NCBI GenBank assembly: GCA_963966185.1
Contig: CAWZYM010000021.1
Location: 1-64,000, forward strand
Length of the DNA stretch: 64,000 bases
Origin: Rhabditoides inermis
Taxonomy: Eukaryota; Nematoda; Chromadorea; Rhabditida; Rhabditidae
Direction of reading: 5' to 3'
Of the stretch, positions 21,928 through 32,507 are shown in pieces; the first letter of the stretch is position 1, and each line of letters begins with the position of its first letter. The position numbers and the translations under genes are program-made. Below the pieces are notes generated by a model. It was given only the letters and a program-made list of their open reading frames with translations, was not told where the DNA came from and did not search any database.

Positions 21928-24264
21928 CACTTCCTGATTATCGAACCAGCATACTCGGGATCAATACAGTGCACAGATGAGGGCGTACAACTATTCGATC
22001 ACGCAAAGACCGATGAATACACAAAATACAGGGTTTGCATAGACGAGGACGAGAAGGCTTGCAATGATGAAGTGCGCGCAGCAATCGATGAGTTAGAAGG
22101 AATAACTATCCCTGTGGACGCACACGTCATTGTGCACCCTTTCTTGGTGACTTGGAGAAAATACAACGGCAAAAGAAACGAGGTAATCAAGCACACATGT
22201 CCAGGAATCGACCTATGCAGCGTAAACCACTGTACCATATGCATGTACCAAACCCTAGTCAACCCTCACTGCCACAAAAAGAAGGCGATACTGTTCCTCG
22301 CGCTCATCACAATAATCCCCGGTACGCTTCTGGCGCTACTGATTCGCTGCAGGCAACGCATAAAGAAGGCATGGAGGGATAGGACAATGTGCAGACGATC
22401 TGCTGGATGTTGCGCAAGAACCGCTGCGTGCTGCGTGCGGAGGAAGAAAAAGGACATTCCCCGACCAGCCGAAGAAGAGGAAACAACCGAAAACATGCTA
22501 GACGAGAGGGTAGAAGAGACGCAGGTTGACGTTGAAAGGAGAGAGTCAGACGACATGAGCGGAATCAGCAGATACACCCCAATCCCATTCAACGTGCAGC
22601 AACCAACGTGCATCATACGAAGCGACCGATCAGTGAGGTACTCTAAACGCCCACTGTCCATGTCACTCTCGACCCTCACCCAGATCGCGATAGCAGTAAG
22701 CTTTATCACAGCATGTACCGCCGAGACATGCGATAAGACGACCCCAATTACGACCGAGGCCATAACGTGCTCACGGGACTCATGCTCAACCCAAACGTCA
22801 ATCAACATGTTCTTTACGAGTATCGATCGAACAGTGTGCATAAACATTGAATACCCCGGTAAGAAAATGCAAAAGACGATGATTCGCTTGAAAGACGTGA
22901 CATGGACCTGTGGAGCCTCTCGCACTCTGTACACCAGAAACATAACGACAAAAACTGAGTCGATTAGAAGATGTGCGGGGAGCGGATTGTGTACCGGAGG
23001 CAAATGCAACGACATCGATCAGGACACAATCATTAGCGAGTTTAGCGAAGCGAACAAGTACAGCGGGGCAACATACTGTACAAACAAATGCGGATTCCTC
23101 CTGTGCAAGTGTCTCACACTGTCAAGCAGCTGCCTATACTACAGAGTATACGCTAAGCCAACGACATACGATTTAGTGGAAATTATCGAGTGCAACTATT
23201 GGGTGCCTGAAGTTTCACTAGAAGTAACAACGGTCCCACCCCACGGAGAAAAGACGATTGAGACAGTGAAGCTTGTCGATAGCATGGCCACGAGTATAAA
23301 CAAAAAGGTATACAACGGATCGACAATGAAATTGATTCACTTCGACTCACCACGAGTTAAACTAGACAAATTTCTGCGCATAAACAAAGAAATCGCACAC
23401 ATCCGACAAGAAGAAGCGGATCCAGTTCTGCGATGCTCTAACGCAACTCACTGCACGTTTATAGATCGATGCAGGTGCGATTTCGCAGACGACAATGCTT
23501 TATGCCGATGCCCAGATACCGACTACTACTCGCTCCTCCGTGATCCAAACAACATGTTGCCAACCATAGGCGAAGGGTTTGAATTGAAGGTAACGTCGCA
23601 AGTGAAGCCGCAATTGATTACAACACGCGACGCGCTGCACATTCAATTCAACATCCAAGAACGACTAAACCTGTCATATTCCCAATACGACACTCCCTGC
23701 CGGGTGAGTGACGTGTCCCCCATAACCGGATGCTTCAACTGCCTCAAAGGGGCAAAATTCAAACTAAGATGTCATTCGGAAGTACCGGGAGCCGCCCAGA
23801 TACAATGTACGGACAATTTTGTAGACACAATTCAATGTGACAAAACCGGTCACGTGACTAAGATCAGACGCTATTTCGAAGAGCGCGAGGTCAAAGAGTC
23901 GTGTACTGTGCATTGCGGAGGGAAATCGATCGCAATCGCAACAACCGGTGAGCTAGACTACATTGAGGGCAGCATACCAATGGCAAACACAGCCAAGGGC
24001 ACAACGTACATCGCTCCAGAAACTATCGGGATATGGGACCAGCTGTGCGAAACAGTCGAAAAGACTATCAGGTTTCTGAGAGCGATGGACGAGTGGCTAC
24101 CGATTATCCTCGCAATAGCAATAATTATCTTCCTCATCGTGCTATTCTCGCCCACAATATGGCAGCTAAACTGCATGCAATGCCTCAACAGGCAGCAGCC
24201 ACAAGTACAATTCGCGATGCTGCCAACAGGAATCGCCCACCCAAACCCAAATGAAACCTACTAG
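21928..24264 (+). CDS. Phlebovirus-like Gn/Gc envelope glycoprotein of a retroelement, N-terminally shortened
   Basis: The frame is open from 21928 (previous stop at 21925) to the stop at 24262-24264. The first ATG inside is late, so the true start is likely an upstream spliced exon or is lost. Order of parts: a short Cys-containing ectodomain, a membrane span (about 22284-22346), and a Cys/Arg-rich cytoplasmic stretch. A second hydrophobic segment (about 22678-22725) looks like the internal signal of Gc. Then come about 450 residues with many Cys arranged as in phlebovirus-type class II Gc, including a GSGLCTGGKC segment and NKCGFLLCKC, and finally a C-terminal membrane span (about 24097-24160). 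Several BEL/Pao elements of nematodes are known to carry phlebovirus-derived env genes. The Gn part is far shorter than usual. Membrane fusion ability cannot be judged. Confidence 0.75.
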   Translation, partial: HFLIIEPAYSGSIQCTDEGVQLFDHAKTDEYTKYRVCIDEDEKACNDEVRAAIDELEGITIPVDAHVIVHPFLVTWRKYNGKRNEVIKHTCPGIDLCSVNHCTICMYQTLVNPHCHKKKAILFLALITIIPGTLLALLIRCRQRIKKAWRDRTMCRRSAGCCARTAACCVRRKKKDIPRPAEEEETTENMLDERVEETQVDVERRESDDMSGISRYTPIPFNVQQPTCIIRSDRSVRYSKRPLSMSLSTLTQIAIAVSFITACTAETCDKTTPITTEAITCSRDSCSTQTSINMFFTSIDRTVCINIEYPGKKMQKTMIRLKDVTWTCGASRTLYTRNITTKTESIRRCAGSGLCTGGKCNDIDQDTIISEFSEANKYSGATYCTNKCGFLLCKCLTLSSSCLYYRVYAKPTTYDLVEIIECNYWVPEVSLEVTTVPPHGEKTIETVKLVDSMATSINKKVYNGSTMKLIHFDSPRVKLDKFLRINKEIAHIRQEEADPVLRCSNATHCTFIDRCRCDFADDNALCRCPDTDYYSLLRDPNNMLPTIGEGFELKVTSQVKPQLITTRDALHIQFNIQERLNLSYSQYDTPCRVSDVSPITGCFNCLKGAKFKLRCHSEVPGAAQIQCTDNFVDTIQCDKTGHVTKIRRYFEEREVKESCTVHCGGKSIAIATTGELDYIEGSIPMANTAKGTTYIAPETIGIWDQLCETVEKTIRFLRAMDEWLPIILAIAIIIFLIVLFSPTIWQLNCMQCLNRQQPQVQFAMLPTGIAHPNPNETY

Positions 24265-24641
24265 TTATCGAATGTGGTGTACAAATTGTATATAATGTAT
24301 ATAATGTGTATAATATGTATAAACTGTCTATACAATTCCATAGTCATTGATACGGGTTCAATTTGCCAGTGAGCATGGGAGGGCGGGTAACCTAGAGAAT
24401 ACGGTAAACCATACCAGTAATACGGTTAATAACCTTGATCTCATAACCAAAAAGAGAAAACGAAAGAGGATAAGATAACGCGCGGAGCCATAATGAATGA
24501 TGGATGACAGGAGAAGGACGCACGCGCAGCGTATCTTCCCGCCCACCCCCAACGGCATTCATTCCCAAAGACGCCGCGCCGGAGGCACCTGCCCCGGGCA
24601 TCTCCCCCGACCATCTCTCCCAGACCCAATAAGGGGTCATT

Positions 24642-24685
<44 letters not shown>

Positions 24686-24822
24686 CATCTATACGACTCG
24701 CGGTATAAGCTAACCATAACAAACGCGACTAACCGATCAAACGCGATATCGTATTACGTCATTACCAAAGGTTGCGAGAGATAAATCGCGCATTGCAGGA
24801 CCGTAACTGATCCCAATCGACT
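24265..24822. other. Spacer between env and the zinc-knuckle gene
   Basis: No gene seen. It holds a TATAATGTATATAATG-type AT stretch just after env (24280-24330) and a (CT)n run at 24642-24681. Confidence 0.4.
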
Positions 24823-25744
24823 ATGTCCAGCCACAAGCACAGCCATCGCAACGACGGTGCCTACCCGAGAAACCGCGCCCGTAACACAGCACCCGACTAC
24901 CCCCCGACAAGGGATGTGGAAGGAGGACGGCGAAACGGTAAAATAGGCAGCGTCGAGCAATCGAGAAGAAATGAATTGCAGCCCCCGCGACAGCCCAGCA
25001 GCTAAGACCCCACTGCGCCGTATGCAGGAAAAACGGGCATGTGGCAATTTCCTGCAAGAGACTATCAGTCATGCCGACGCCAAGGCTCCAGGAGTATGCC
25101 GTCGTCTCCGACTTCTGTTTGCTGTGCATGGAGCCTGCACATCAGCCCTGGGCGTGTCACAATCGCGCGGAAAAAACCGTCCAAGAAGGACGTTGCAGGA
25201 ACAAGCGGTGCATGGCCACTGGCGGTCACCATTGGGGCAGGGTATGCCCCCTCCTGGAGGATGGAGTCGGCGAGGAGGAGTTCAACCGCCTGGTGGAGGA
25301 AAGGATTCTCCAGATCGAAGTAAGTGAAGGAAAAAGAGAGAGCCAGAAAGAGAGAGAGAGAGGGCGGGCATAGGATAACCCTCAATTTAGTTCTTGATGA
25401 CGGGAAAACGGGACGATGAGGAGGACACGACCGAGGACAAGAACAACGAGGAAGAAGCAACTGAGCTCAAGGTGAGAATGAGAAAGAGAGCGCGAAAGTC
25501 GACGATTGGGAGAGAAATAATAGACAAATTATAGGAGAAGCTGTCCGCTCTCCAACGCCAACAAGAGTTGGAAGAACGCGAGCGCAAGCTGCAGGCCAAG
25601 AAGGCCGAGCAGGCGCTCAAGGCCATGCGGGATGCAGTAGAGCGTGCGCAGCACGACAAGGAGATCCTGGAGAGGGAAAAAAAGGCGTTGGAGGAGAGGG
25701 TCAGCCAGATTGAGGCCGACCTTCTCGAGACGCCGACTCGCTGA
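24823..25744 (+). CDS. Spliced Gag-like zinc-knuckle and coiled-coil protein
   Basis: Four exons with consistent frames: 24823 to about 24943, about 24988-25320, about 25392-25471 and about 25535-25744. The basic N-terminal exon MSSHKHSHRN is followed by two CX2CX4HX4C knuckles (CAVCRKNGHVAISC and CLLCMEPAHQPWAC). A third Cys/His cluster is RCRNKRCMATGGHHWGRVC. This triple pattern is that of BEL/Pao Gag C termini. An acidic linker and a strongly charged coiled coil (EKLSALQRQQELEERERK onward) end at TGA 25742-25744. The coiled coil after the knuckles and the three short introns are unlike a retroelement Gag and suggest a captured or domesticated form. It may bind nucleic acid; the rest is inference. 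Confidence 0.72.
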
Positions 25745-26099
25745 TAGCCCTCTCCAGATGCCAGTCGCGCCCGCCACAGTCTCCCTCCGCACCTCCTCGC
25801 CAGCCAGCCTACCGCCAGCCTCATCCCATCCTACCTCACTCCAGCTACCCCACCGACCAACATGCACCCACCACTTATATATCGACGGCGACTCAATAAC
25901 ACACCAATCGCCACCAAATAACACCACAACACGAAGCAAGCACAATTATATTCATATCGCACAGATAAAATGAACAAGTGAAGGCAATGTTGAATGTGTT
26001 ATAAAAATGCGAGCAATAAAGGTTATTAGTTTGTGAATGAACGGAGAAGATCGATCATAGTGTTATCGGAAGGGGCGTTGGGAGAGGATGAGGCCGAGG

Positions 26100-27667
26100 T
26101 CACAGAGAGAGTAGGGGAATAGAGAGACGCAGGCGAGTAGACTGAGAGGACGCGCGAGCGCGGGAGGCGCCAGGGGCATCGCGCTGCCCAGCGGCAAAAT
26201 GAGCGTCACTCACAAAATGGCGACGGCGACGGAAGAGGGTGATGGCAGGAGCAAGGTGAAGAGAGGAACGCGCAGATTCACGAGCAGCTGCGCAGCGTGC
26301 AGAGAACGCATGGGATTTCACATTCACTTCCTCCAGCCTATCCACGATCAACCTATGCTCAGACCAAAAATCGTCATCCGACTGGTCCAGCCGGCGGAGG
26401 GACTTCAAGTGCAGCGTAGCCAGCGCGGAGAGCCCTTTGAGACCGCGCGCGATATCACGGGCGGACTAAAAGGGAGGCGTGAAAAAGTACTAGCCACGAG
26501 AATAGCACTCACATCTTCCATGTTGAACAGGCCCTCGAGTATGGCAAAAGCGTCGCGAGCATACTGTAATACTGTATGACGGGAGAAGGTGACAGACGCC
26601 ACTTACCGTATCGCGAGCAGACAGATCTTGATCAGAGAGAGTAGCCGCCTGTCCAACTAACTCTTCCCAAAGCTCGTGAAGAGCACTACAAGACGAACGC
26701 GCATCGTCGAGAGCACTCTGTAGCTGAACAGTGACGCGAGCGCGGTCAGAAAGAAAGACAGAACGGTCAGCGACCCTCGCACTCAATTCCGTACGACGAT
26801 CCGACTTGCGAGCGCGCAGCTGACTCATGGCAACTAAACAAAACAAAAATCAATTTATCTACAAAAAATGCGCTATCAATGCGATTCACGAGCGAGGAAA
26901 GGCGTACACTACATTAGCATAAGCAGACGCCGCCTCCAACTCCGAGGCTAGCTCACTGGGGGTCAGATATAAGCTCCCGATAGCCAGGAGGTGAACACGG
27001 CGTTCAAGGACGCGAATACTGGAAGCAGGGAAGGGGACTCCCAATCAAGAGGACAAAATGAAAACGAGTCGACCGCTCAGCCGGATGCACATGATGAGGT
27101 AGGGCGACAACCGGAAAGAAAGGCGATTACAAAGAGGATTAAAATTTTGTAATTGATATCCACCTTTTCGATGACAGCCGCTATCCCCGCAAACTGCCGC
27201 ACGTGAGTACGCAGCAGAGCGAGGCCACGCCGCACCCCACGGCAATGATTGGCCACCGGGCGCCAAAAGAGACTCTGGTCAGACGCCGGCGCATCCGATA
27301 TCTCAAAGGGGCGTGCGCGAAGCGAAGTCAGCCCATTCAAACCAACAAGGGAGAAAACAAAAGAATCCACAAGTTGAATGAGAGCGAGATCGATCAGAGC
27401 GAGCGGAGTGCGACTAAATGATTGTAATACAATCAAACGGATCAGCTACAGTATACCTGACGCGCGGCGGATCGGCAATGAATATAAGGCCGCATCGACG
27501 AGGGACGCGAGTCGGAAGGAATAGCTGGATCCATCCCAAAACCCCAGTGACAATATAATCTCCTTTCACCAGCACATACATCGAAACTTCTAGAGAGTGA
27601 AGCTCTCACTCATCAAGTAATAGAGATGTGCAGATAGGCGCACTCACCCGCCTCCAATCAAGGTCAT
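26100..27667 (-). CDS. Unrecognised spliced gene, antisense within the LTR interval
   Basis: On the minus strand, exons with GT/AG borders run from ATG at 27667 to a stop at 26100. A first short exon MTLIGG is followed by one containing YVLVKGDYIVTGVLGW, then a long exon ending near 27175 (VRQFAGIAAVIEK). Then come SLYLTPSELASELEAA (about 26980), MSQLRARKSDRRTEL (26827 downward), YARDAFAILEGLFNMED, and a last exon with SEHRLIVDRLEEVN. The frame joins are clean except between the exon ending near 27175 and the next, where phase does not match with the sites I chose. The product would be about 400 residues, mostly helical and soluble. No family recognised. It converges on the zinc-knuckle gene, whose end is 356 bp away. 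Confidence 0.45.
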
Positions 27668-27803
27668 TGCTTATCATAATTTATCGGGACAAGCAATTGA
27701 AATAAACAAGGATGAGGTAGCATGTGTGGATCGAGAAACGCAAGATTATATCATGAGCAATTGGACGCGACAATCGGAGAAAGAGTATGGCCTAGGCAGC
27801 GGA

Positions 27804-28334
27804 TTAAGACGACAGGGCGCGCAGAGACACAAGGCGCATCTGAGCAGCCGCAGGAGGAGCATACTCACGCCTACCCGCCCCCTGACGATACAGAAGGTAA
27901 GCGACAGCAAAGGTGGAGATAATGGCGACAATGACAAGTACAATATGGCCGAGATCAATAGAAGCCGCGTCACACTCAACACACTCGCGAGAGCGAGAAG
28001 GGGAAGCGGATGAAAGGGGCACCGCCGAAGTAGTCGTAGGAGGCACGGGCTGCTGACGGCGACGATCGGTAGCATGAGACGATAGCACGCTCATCGGAAG
28101 ACAGTGCACGATCCAAAGTCTGGAACAACAGATTCCACCCTCTCTCCTTGCGCAATACACATTGGATAGCAGATAAACAACTCACTCGGAAAGACGGACG
28201 ATGCACAAGTGCCCCGAGGGACACCTCGGGCACGAGGCCGACACTTGCCACTCCCCGCAAGCCGACGGCGAGCGCGAGACGTACACACCAGCGACGCCAA
28301 GCAGAGCAAGAAGGAGAAGGACAAGAGAACGCAT
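27804..28334 (-). CDS. Small secreted-then-anchored protein (signal peptide, Cys-rich, one TM), antisense within the LTR interval
   Basis: ATG at 28334 gives the signal peptide MRSLVLLLLALLGVAGVYVS, then a Cys-rich segment (CGEWQVSASCPRCPSGHLC). A GT...AG intron of about 39 bp (about 28185-28147) joins in phase to a segment with CCSRLW, a Pro/Ser/Thr-rich stalk, and a predicted membrane span (IVLVIVAIISTFAVAYLLY). The second reading frame over exon 2 has no membrane span, so I prefer this one. The 3' end (stop at 27804) may be further spliced. About 160 residues, type I topology. No family recognised. It lies 530 bp inside the right LTR. Confidence 0.5.
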
Positions 28335-28864
28335 CTGAACGGGCAAATAGGCAGAGTTTCTAGAAAACAAGGAAAACGAAACCAGCCGCCCTCGCCAGCC
28401 GAGTTGGATACAATGTATGAGGAGTGTCCAAGCCATGTCCTGTGAAGGCACATGTGGCGGATTCAAAGGGATTGCAAAGGGCATCCGAACCGCCACGCCA
28501 CACACGATCTGATACAAAAGATGTAAACAATGATCGTAATCAATTGGCGTCACTCTAAAAACAAAAAAGGAGAACTTAAAAGAGGTTCTCGGAAGAAGAA
28601 AAAACAGTAACGTAATCGGCAGCGCGCACTCACTCTACCGTCACTTCACACCAGACGCGACTATACCTACCAGCCGTCAGAAGAAGCCTTCATCGTCAAC
28701 GACAAAACAACACGTCAACGACAACACGTCTTCAACAAGCGACAGGAGGAGACCCACTACCGAACGTAGACTGAGAAGCCCAAAAAACAGGGCAATTGTC
28801 ACTTTATAAATTTATAAGTATCGATTATCTCCCCCCCGTGTCACATCACTCATTACACTCGAGA
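28335..28864. other. Spacer before the right LTR
   Basis: No gene and no clear polypurine tract next to the right LTR. A run of C (CCCCCCC) and AT-rich sequence lie at 28800-28845. Confidence 0.4.
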
Positions 28865-29216
28865 TGTTCTCGCGTCCCCCCCGGAATGTCCCGACCGGAA
28901 CGAGAGAGTGAGAGAGAGCACAGACACGTAAGAGAGAAGTGAGAGAGATCGACACTTATCGCCGGGACGATCCGCGTGAGCGGTCGCCCTTTCATGTATA
29001 TTTACTATATGCGATAAAGTCACTTCTATATTACTGTTATGTATTTATTGGCGAGAGTATTGTGGCAACCCTCTCGACGGCCATGGAGACAGGTCTGATG
29101 TATTGTATTGTTATCACTGTAGATTACCGTAGTTACTATTACCATTACTGTAGTTATTAGTACCCTTACTGTAGAGTACCTTAGACTGAACCCTGCCCCA
29201 TAGCTTAGTCTTGACA
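28865..29216 (+). repeat. Right LTR
   Basis: 352 bp, TGTTCTCGCG to GTCTTGACA, near-identical to the left LTR. The bases immediately outside belong to an open minus-strand frame of the neighbouring gene. Confidence 0.88.
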
Positions 29217-31650
29217 TACAGATCCTTGGCGGAACGATCTCGATCTTGGCGGGGTCGATGCGGGACGAGGCGGTGGTGGTCGTAGAGGTGAGGGGGTCGT
29301 CTCTTGTCTTGGTGGTGGTGCGAGTGCTGGTCGAGGTCGTCTGTTCGGACCGCATCGAGGTATATTCGGGAATGGCGCGAGTTTGCGAACGAGCAGTACG
29401 AGACGCAGGCGCTTTGCGGGACATGGATCGCTCGCCGCGAGGCTTCTTCGTCGACTAAAACGTGAATGGGAACTTGTTTCATCATATTGTGATGTACCTC
29501 GCTGTGTAGGGGCGTGGAGTAGCGCGGCTGGATGGACGAATGGGAGGCGACGTGGTGGATGGGCGGGAGCGGCATGAGCTGCCGGCCGCTCTGCTCGACG
29601 CGAACCCGCCGCACTATTTGCGGGTCGCTCACCTCCACCGTACTCAGCTGTATCGTGCCCGGCCGGGGCGCGCGCATGTACTCGACACGCTGAAGGTGTG
29701 ATGGTTAGAACATTGTACAAGACGTAGACGGGCAGTCTACCTGTTCGGGCTCGCTCCGCACGATTTCGTTGTATGTGAGCGGGACGGCGTGGAGTCGCTT
29801 GGGTACCACTTTGCGTATCTTGAACGCGGGCGTGGAGGGGATGCGGTACTCGACGGCGACGTGGCGGCCAAGCGACACTGTGTAGACGACTGTGTGCCAG
29901 AGCGGCTTCATGACGGCGGCGTGCTGCGGTCCGACCGGCGCCAGCATCATCTCGACGCGGTTCTGCGCGGGCGGTGGCTTGTGGGCGCGCGCGTGCTGCT
30001 CGGGCGGAGACACGTGCGCGATCACTGCCTGCGGACGCTCCATCACCAACAGGTTAATGGTGGCGCGGCACCTACGAAATGAGGAGAGCTATGGGTGATT
30101 GTTTGACGACTTACTGCATGGGCGCGAATAGCAGGCGAGCACATTCGATAGCCGCCTCCAACGACGCGACTGGTATCACGTCGGCGTAGTACTTCTGGAA
30201 AAGATGAGTCAGAGAGAAGAGAGATGGAAGAAGCGCACCCTGGCTTTGAGCATGGTGTGCGTCTGAAGGGGCTGGGTAGCGTCGGCAGGAAGACGAATCG
30301 AGACTGTCTGCCCTCGCTGGATCGGACACACACGCAGCAGCAGCGGATCGAGCATCTTGCACGGCAGACGCAATTTGCGACTCCTGATGATGTTATGATG
30401 TTGTCTATTAGTGTTGGGCAAAATCCTAATCCGAGTTGGATTTTGGATTTTGGATTAATCCAAATCCCCAAAAAACTGGATTTCGGATTTCGGATTAATC
30501 TGAAATCCAAAATTTCTAAGATTTTGGATTAAGATTCGGATTAATCCGATTAATCCGATTAATTTACGATTAATCCAAATTTGGTATAATCCTGCCCAAC
30601 ACTATTGTCTATGTTCTGTTGTCAGTTGATCCGCCTCACTTGTAGAGAATAGCCTGTCCGCGCTTGTCATGCTGCGGCCGCCTCTGTGCAATGTCACTGT
30701 AGCCGAGAGAACTGGGCGCGCGCACCGGCGCAGTTGTGCTCTCTCTAGAACATGATGTCTCTGATAAGTGAGATGATGGTTTGCGTACGCGATAGAGACG
30801 TAGTCGCCGTGATTCTCGCAGTAGGAGGTGGAGATGTGAGAGGAAGAGGATATGGTGCGGCGGCGAGGATGTGCCACGGAACTACAGAACATCGGATATC
30901 GATCAATTATCGATAACATCACATACATGTGGTGCGAGAAGTCTCCTCGCGAATAGTAGTCCTTGCCGGCCGTCTGGCGAGTGGTCGGCGAGAGGGAGCG
31001 AGTCTTGGAGCGGACGGAGGTGGTGGCGGGGAGAGAGGAGGCGTACGACGTCGTATTGCCCGTCTCGCTCGATGCCGACGAGTCGAGAGTGCCTTGCTGA
31101 AAAAGTGTATGCAAAAGTTACTTTAGCGACCAACTGTCGTTTTCCATCTTGCAAAATAACGCGCGTACTCGTACTCACGTATGAGGAAACGGCGGAGGTG
31201 TAGGACTCGGTCGACTCGGACCGAGTGGTGGCAGAGAGTGAGCGGGAAGTGACGGTGGTTGTGGTCGTGGCGTCGTTCTCACTCATCTCACTCATCTCAC
31301 TCGTAGCCTGCTGCGACGTGTCTGTCTCCTCGTAGAACGATGAGGCCGTGGATGCATCGCGACTGATGTGCGCATGGTACTGTAAGAGGATGAATTGAGG
31401 AATAAAGAAGCTAGTCACTTGCCTTGCTGGACTGTGTGGTGAGTGTCTCGTTGATCATTGCCACGGGAGAGCGGCGACCGACGTGGGTGGGGAGAGAGGG
31501 TGGTTGTGCTGATCTCCTCTCGGGTCGACCGTCCTCCGGCTGTGTGCGTAAATCGAATGCCGCCATCGGGAATGGGGTGCGCAAGATGGATGAAATGACG
31601 TGCGATAAAGGGACTGGATCATGTGGTAATCTTTTAGCGACCATTTTCAA
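29217..31650 (-). CDS. Unrecognised multi-exon gene, 3' end interrupted by the LTR
   Basis: Minus-strand exons begin near 31650 (or at ATG 31566, MAAFDLRTQPEDG). A Ser/Thr-rich segment (ETDTSQQATSEMSEM, then TTTTTVTSRSLSATTRS) follows. Further exons read CENHGDYVSIAYA (about 30800) and LPCKMLDPLLLRVCP (about 30340). Then come YYADVIPVASLEAAIECARL (about 30170), a long exon with ERPQAVIAHVSPPEQ and VVYTVSLGRHVAVEYR (30040-29745), and a last exon with TIQLSTVEVSDPQIVRRV (29690 downward). This last frame runs through 29217 into the LTR and stops inside it, so the original C terminus appears lost or replaced. The N-terminal region overlaps antisense the first exon area of the PIG-K gene. Family not recognised. 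Confidence 0.5.
30409..30604. mobile_element. 196 bp hAT-type MITE with 8 bp target duplication
   Basis: Terminal inverted repeats TAGTGTTGGGCA...TGCCCAACACTA are flanked on both sides by TTGTCTAT (30401-30408 and 30605-30612), an exact 8 bp duplication as made by hAT transposases. The interior is almost only GGATTAATCC / GGATTTTGG units. It lies in an intron of the minus-strand gene. Confidence 0.92.
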
Positions 31651-32453
31651 CGCGCCCTGGTGGCACGAATCTGTACAGCGAAGACGTGGAGGTGGACTAC
31701 AGGGGCAGCGAGGTACGTATGGACGAGTAATTTGCTGTAGGGATTGGAACTATGTGCAGGTGACAGTGGAGAATTTCATCCGCGTGCTGACTGGCAGACA
31801 CGACCCGTCTACTCCGAGGAACAAGCGACTGCTCACGGACCACCAGAGCAACGTGCTGGTGAGTGCCGGTTGATCATTGCTGTGAGAGAAAGGAAGAGAA
31901 GAGAGACTTTATGATTACGATTCAGGTATACATCACTGGCCACGGCGGTGACAGTTTCCTCAAGTTTCAAGACGCGGAGGAGCTGACGAATGTCGACCTG
32001 GCCAACGCGATTAGGACAATGTACGAGGATAATCGGTGAGTGAGAGGGTATGGAGATAATCGTGATGCGTTTGTTTATTGACTAGGCCGATTGCTGTCAT
32101 ATTTTTTTTCATCTAATGATAACATTTCAGTTACCACGAGATGTTTGTGATCGCGGACTCGTGTCGGAGTGCGTCCATGTACGAGTACATTGACTCGCCC
32201 GGGGTGATCTCCTCCTCGTCGTCCCTCACTCACGAGGAAAGCTACTCGTACAATGTCGACTACGATATTGGAGTGCACGTCATTGATAGGTGTGTGAGGC
32301 TACATCTCCGATGCTCTAGCAAATGATTGCAGGTACACTCACTTCACTCTGGAATTCATGCGCAAAGAGGTGCGCGGACTCAACTCGACAAAGTCACTCC
32401 AGGACTATCTCGAGTCATGTCCCAAGTCGCTTTGCATGAGTACTACTGGTGAG

Positions 32454-32507
<54 letters not shown>

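Larger units (their letters stand above)
21165..29216 (+). mobile_element. LTR-bounded element with env and Gag-like genes, no pol recognised
   Basis: LTRs at 21165-21516 and 28865-29216 are the same length (352 bp), begin TG and end CA. From the seventh base on they differ at one position by eye. The left LTR is followed by TGGTGCATTAACCG, which starts with TGG as a primer-binding site would. The 7.35 kb interior carries a phlebovirus-like glycoprotein gene and a spliced BEL/Pao-Gag-like zinc-knuckle gene on +, and two spliced genes on -. No reverse transcriptase, integrase or protease is visible. The flanking bases (TAGT left, TACA right) do not form an obvious target duplication. It could be a non-autonomous BEL/Pao derivative, or two LTRs trapping host-like genes. 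Confidence 0.65.

Noticed and set aside
22266..23015. A 249-codon minus-strand frame under the env gene
   Set aside because: It is the antisense shadow of the Cys-rich env coding sequence and has no family features.
21165..29216. A complete autonomous BEL/Pao retrotransposon
   Set aside because: No protease, reverse transcriptase, RNase H or integrase motif was seen, env comes before the Gag-like gene, introns are present, and no target duplication is visible.
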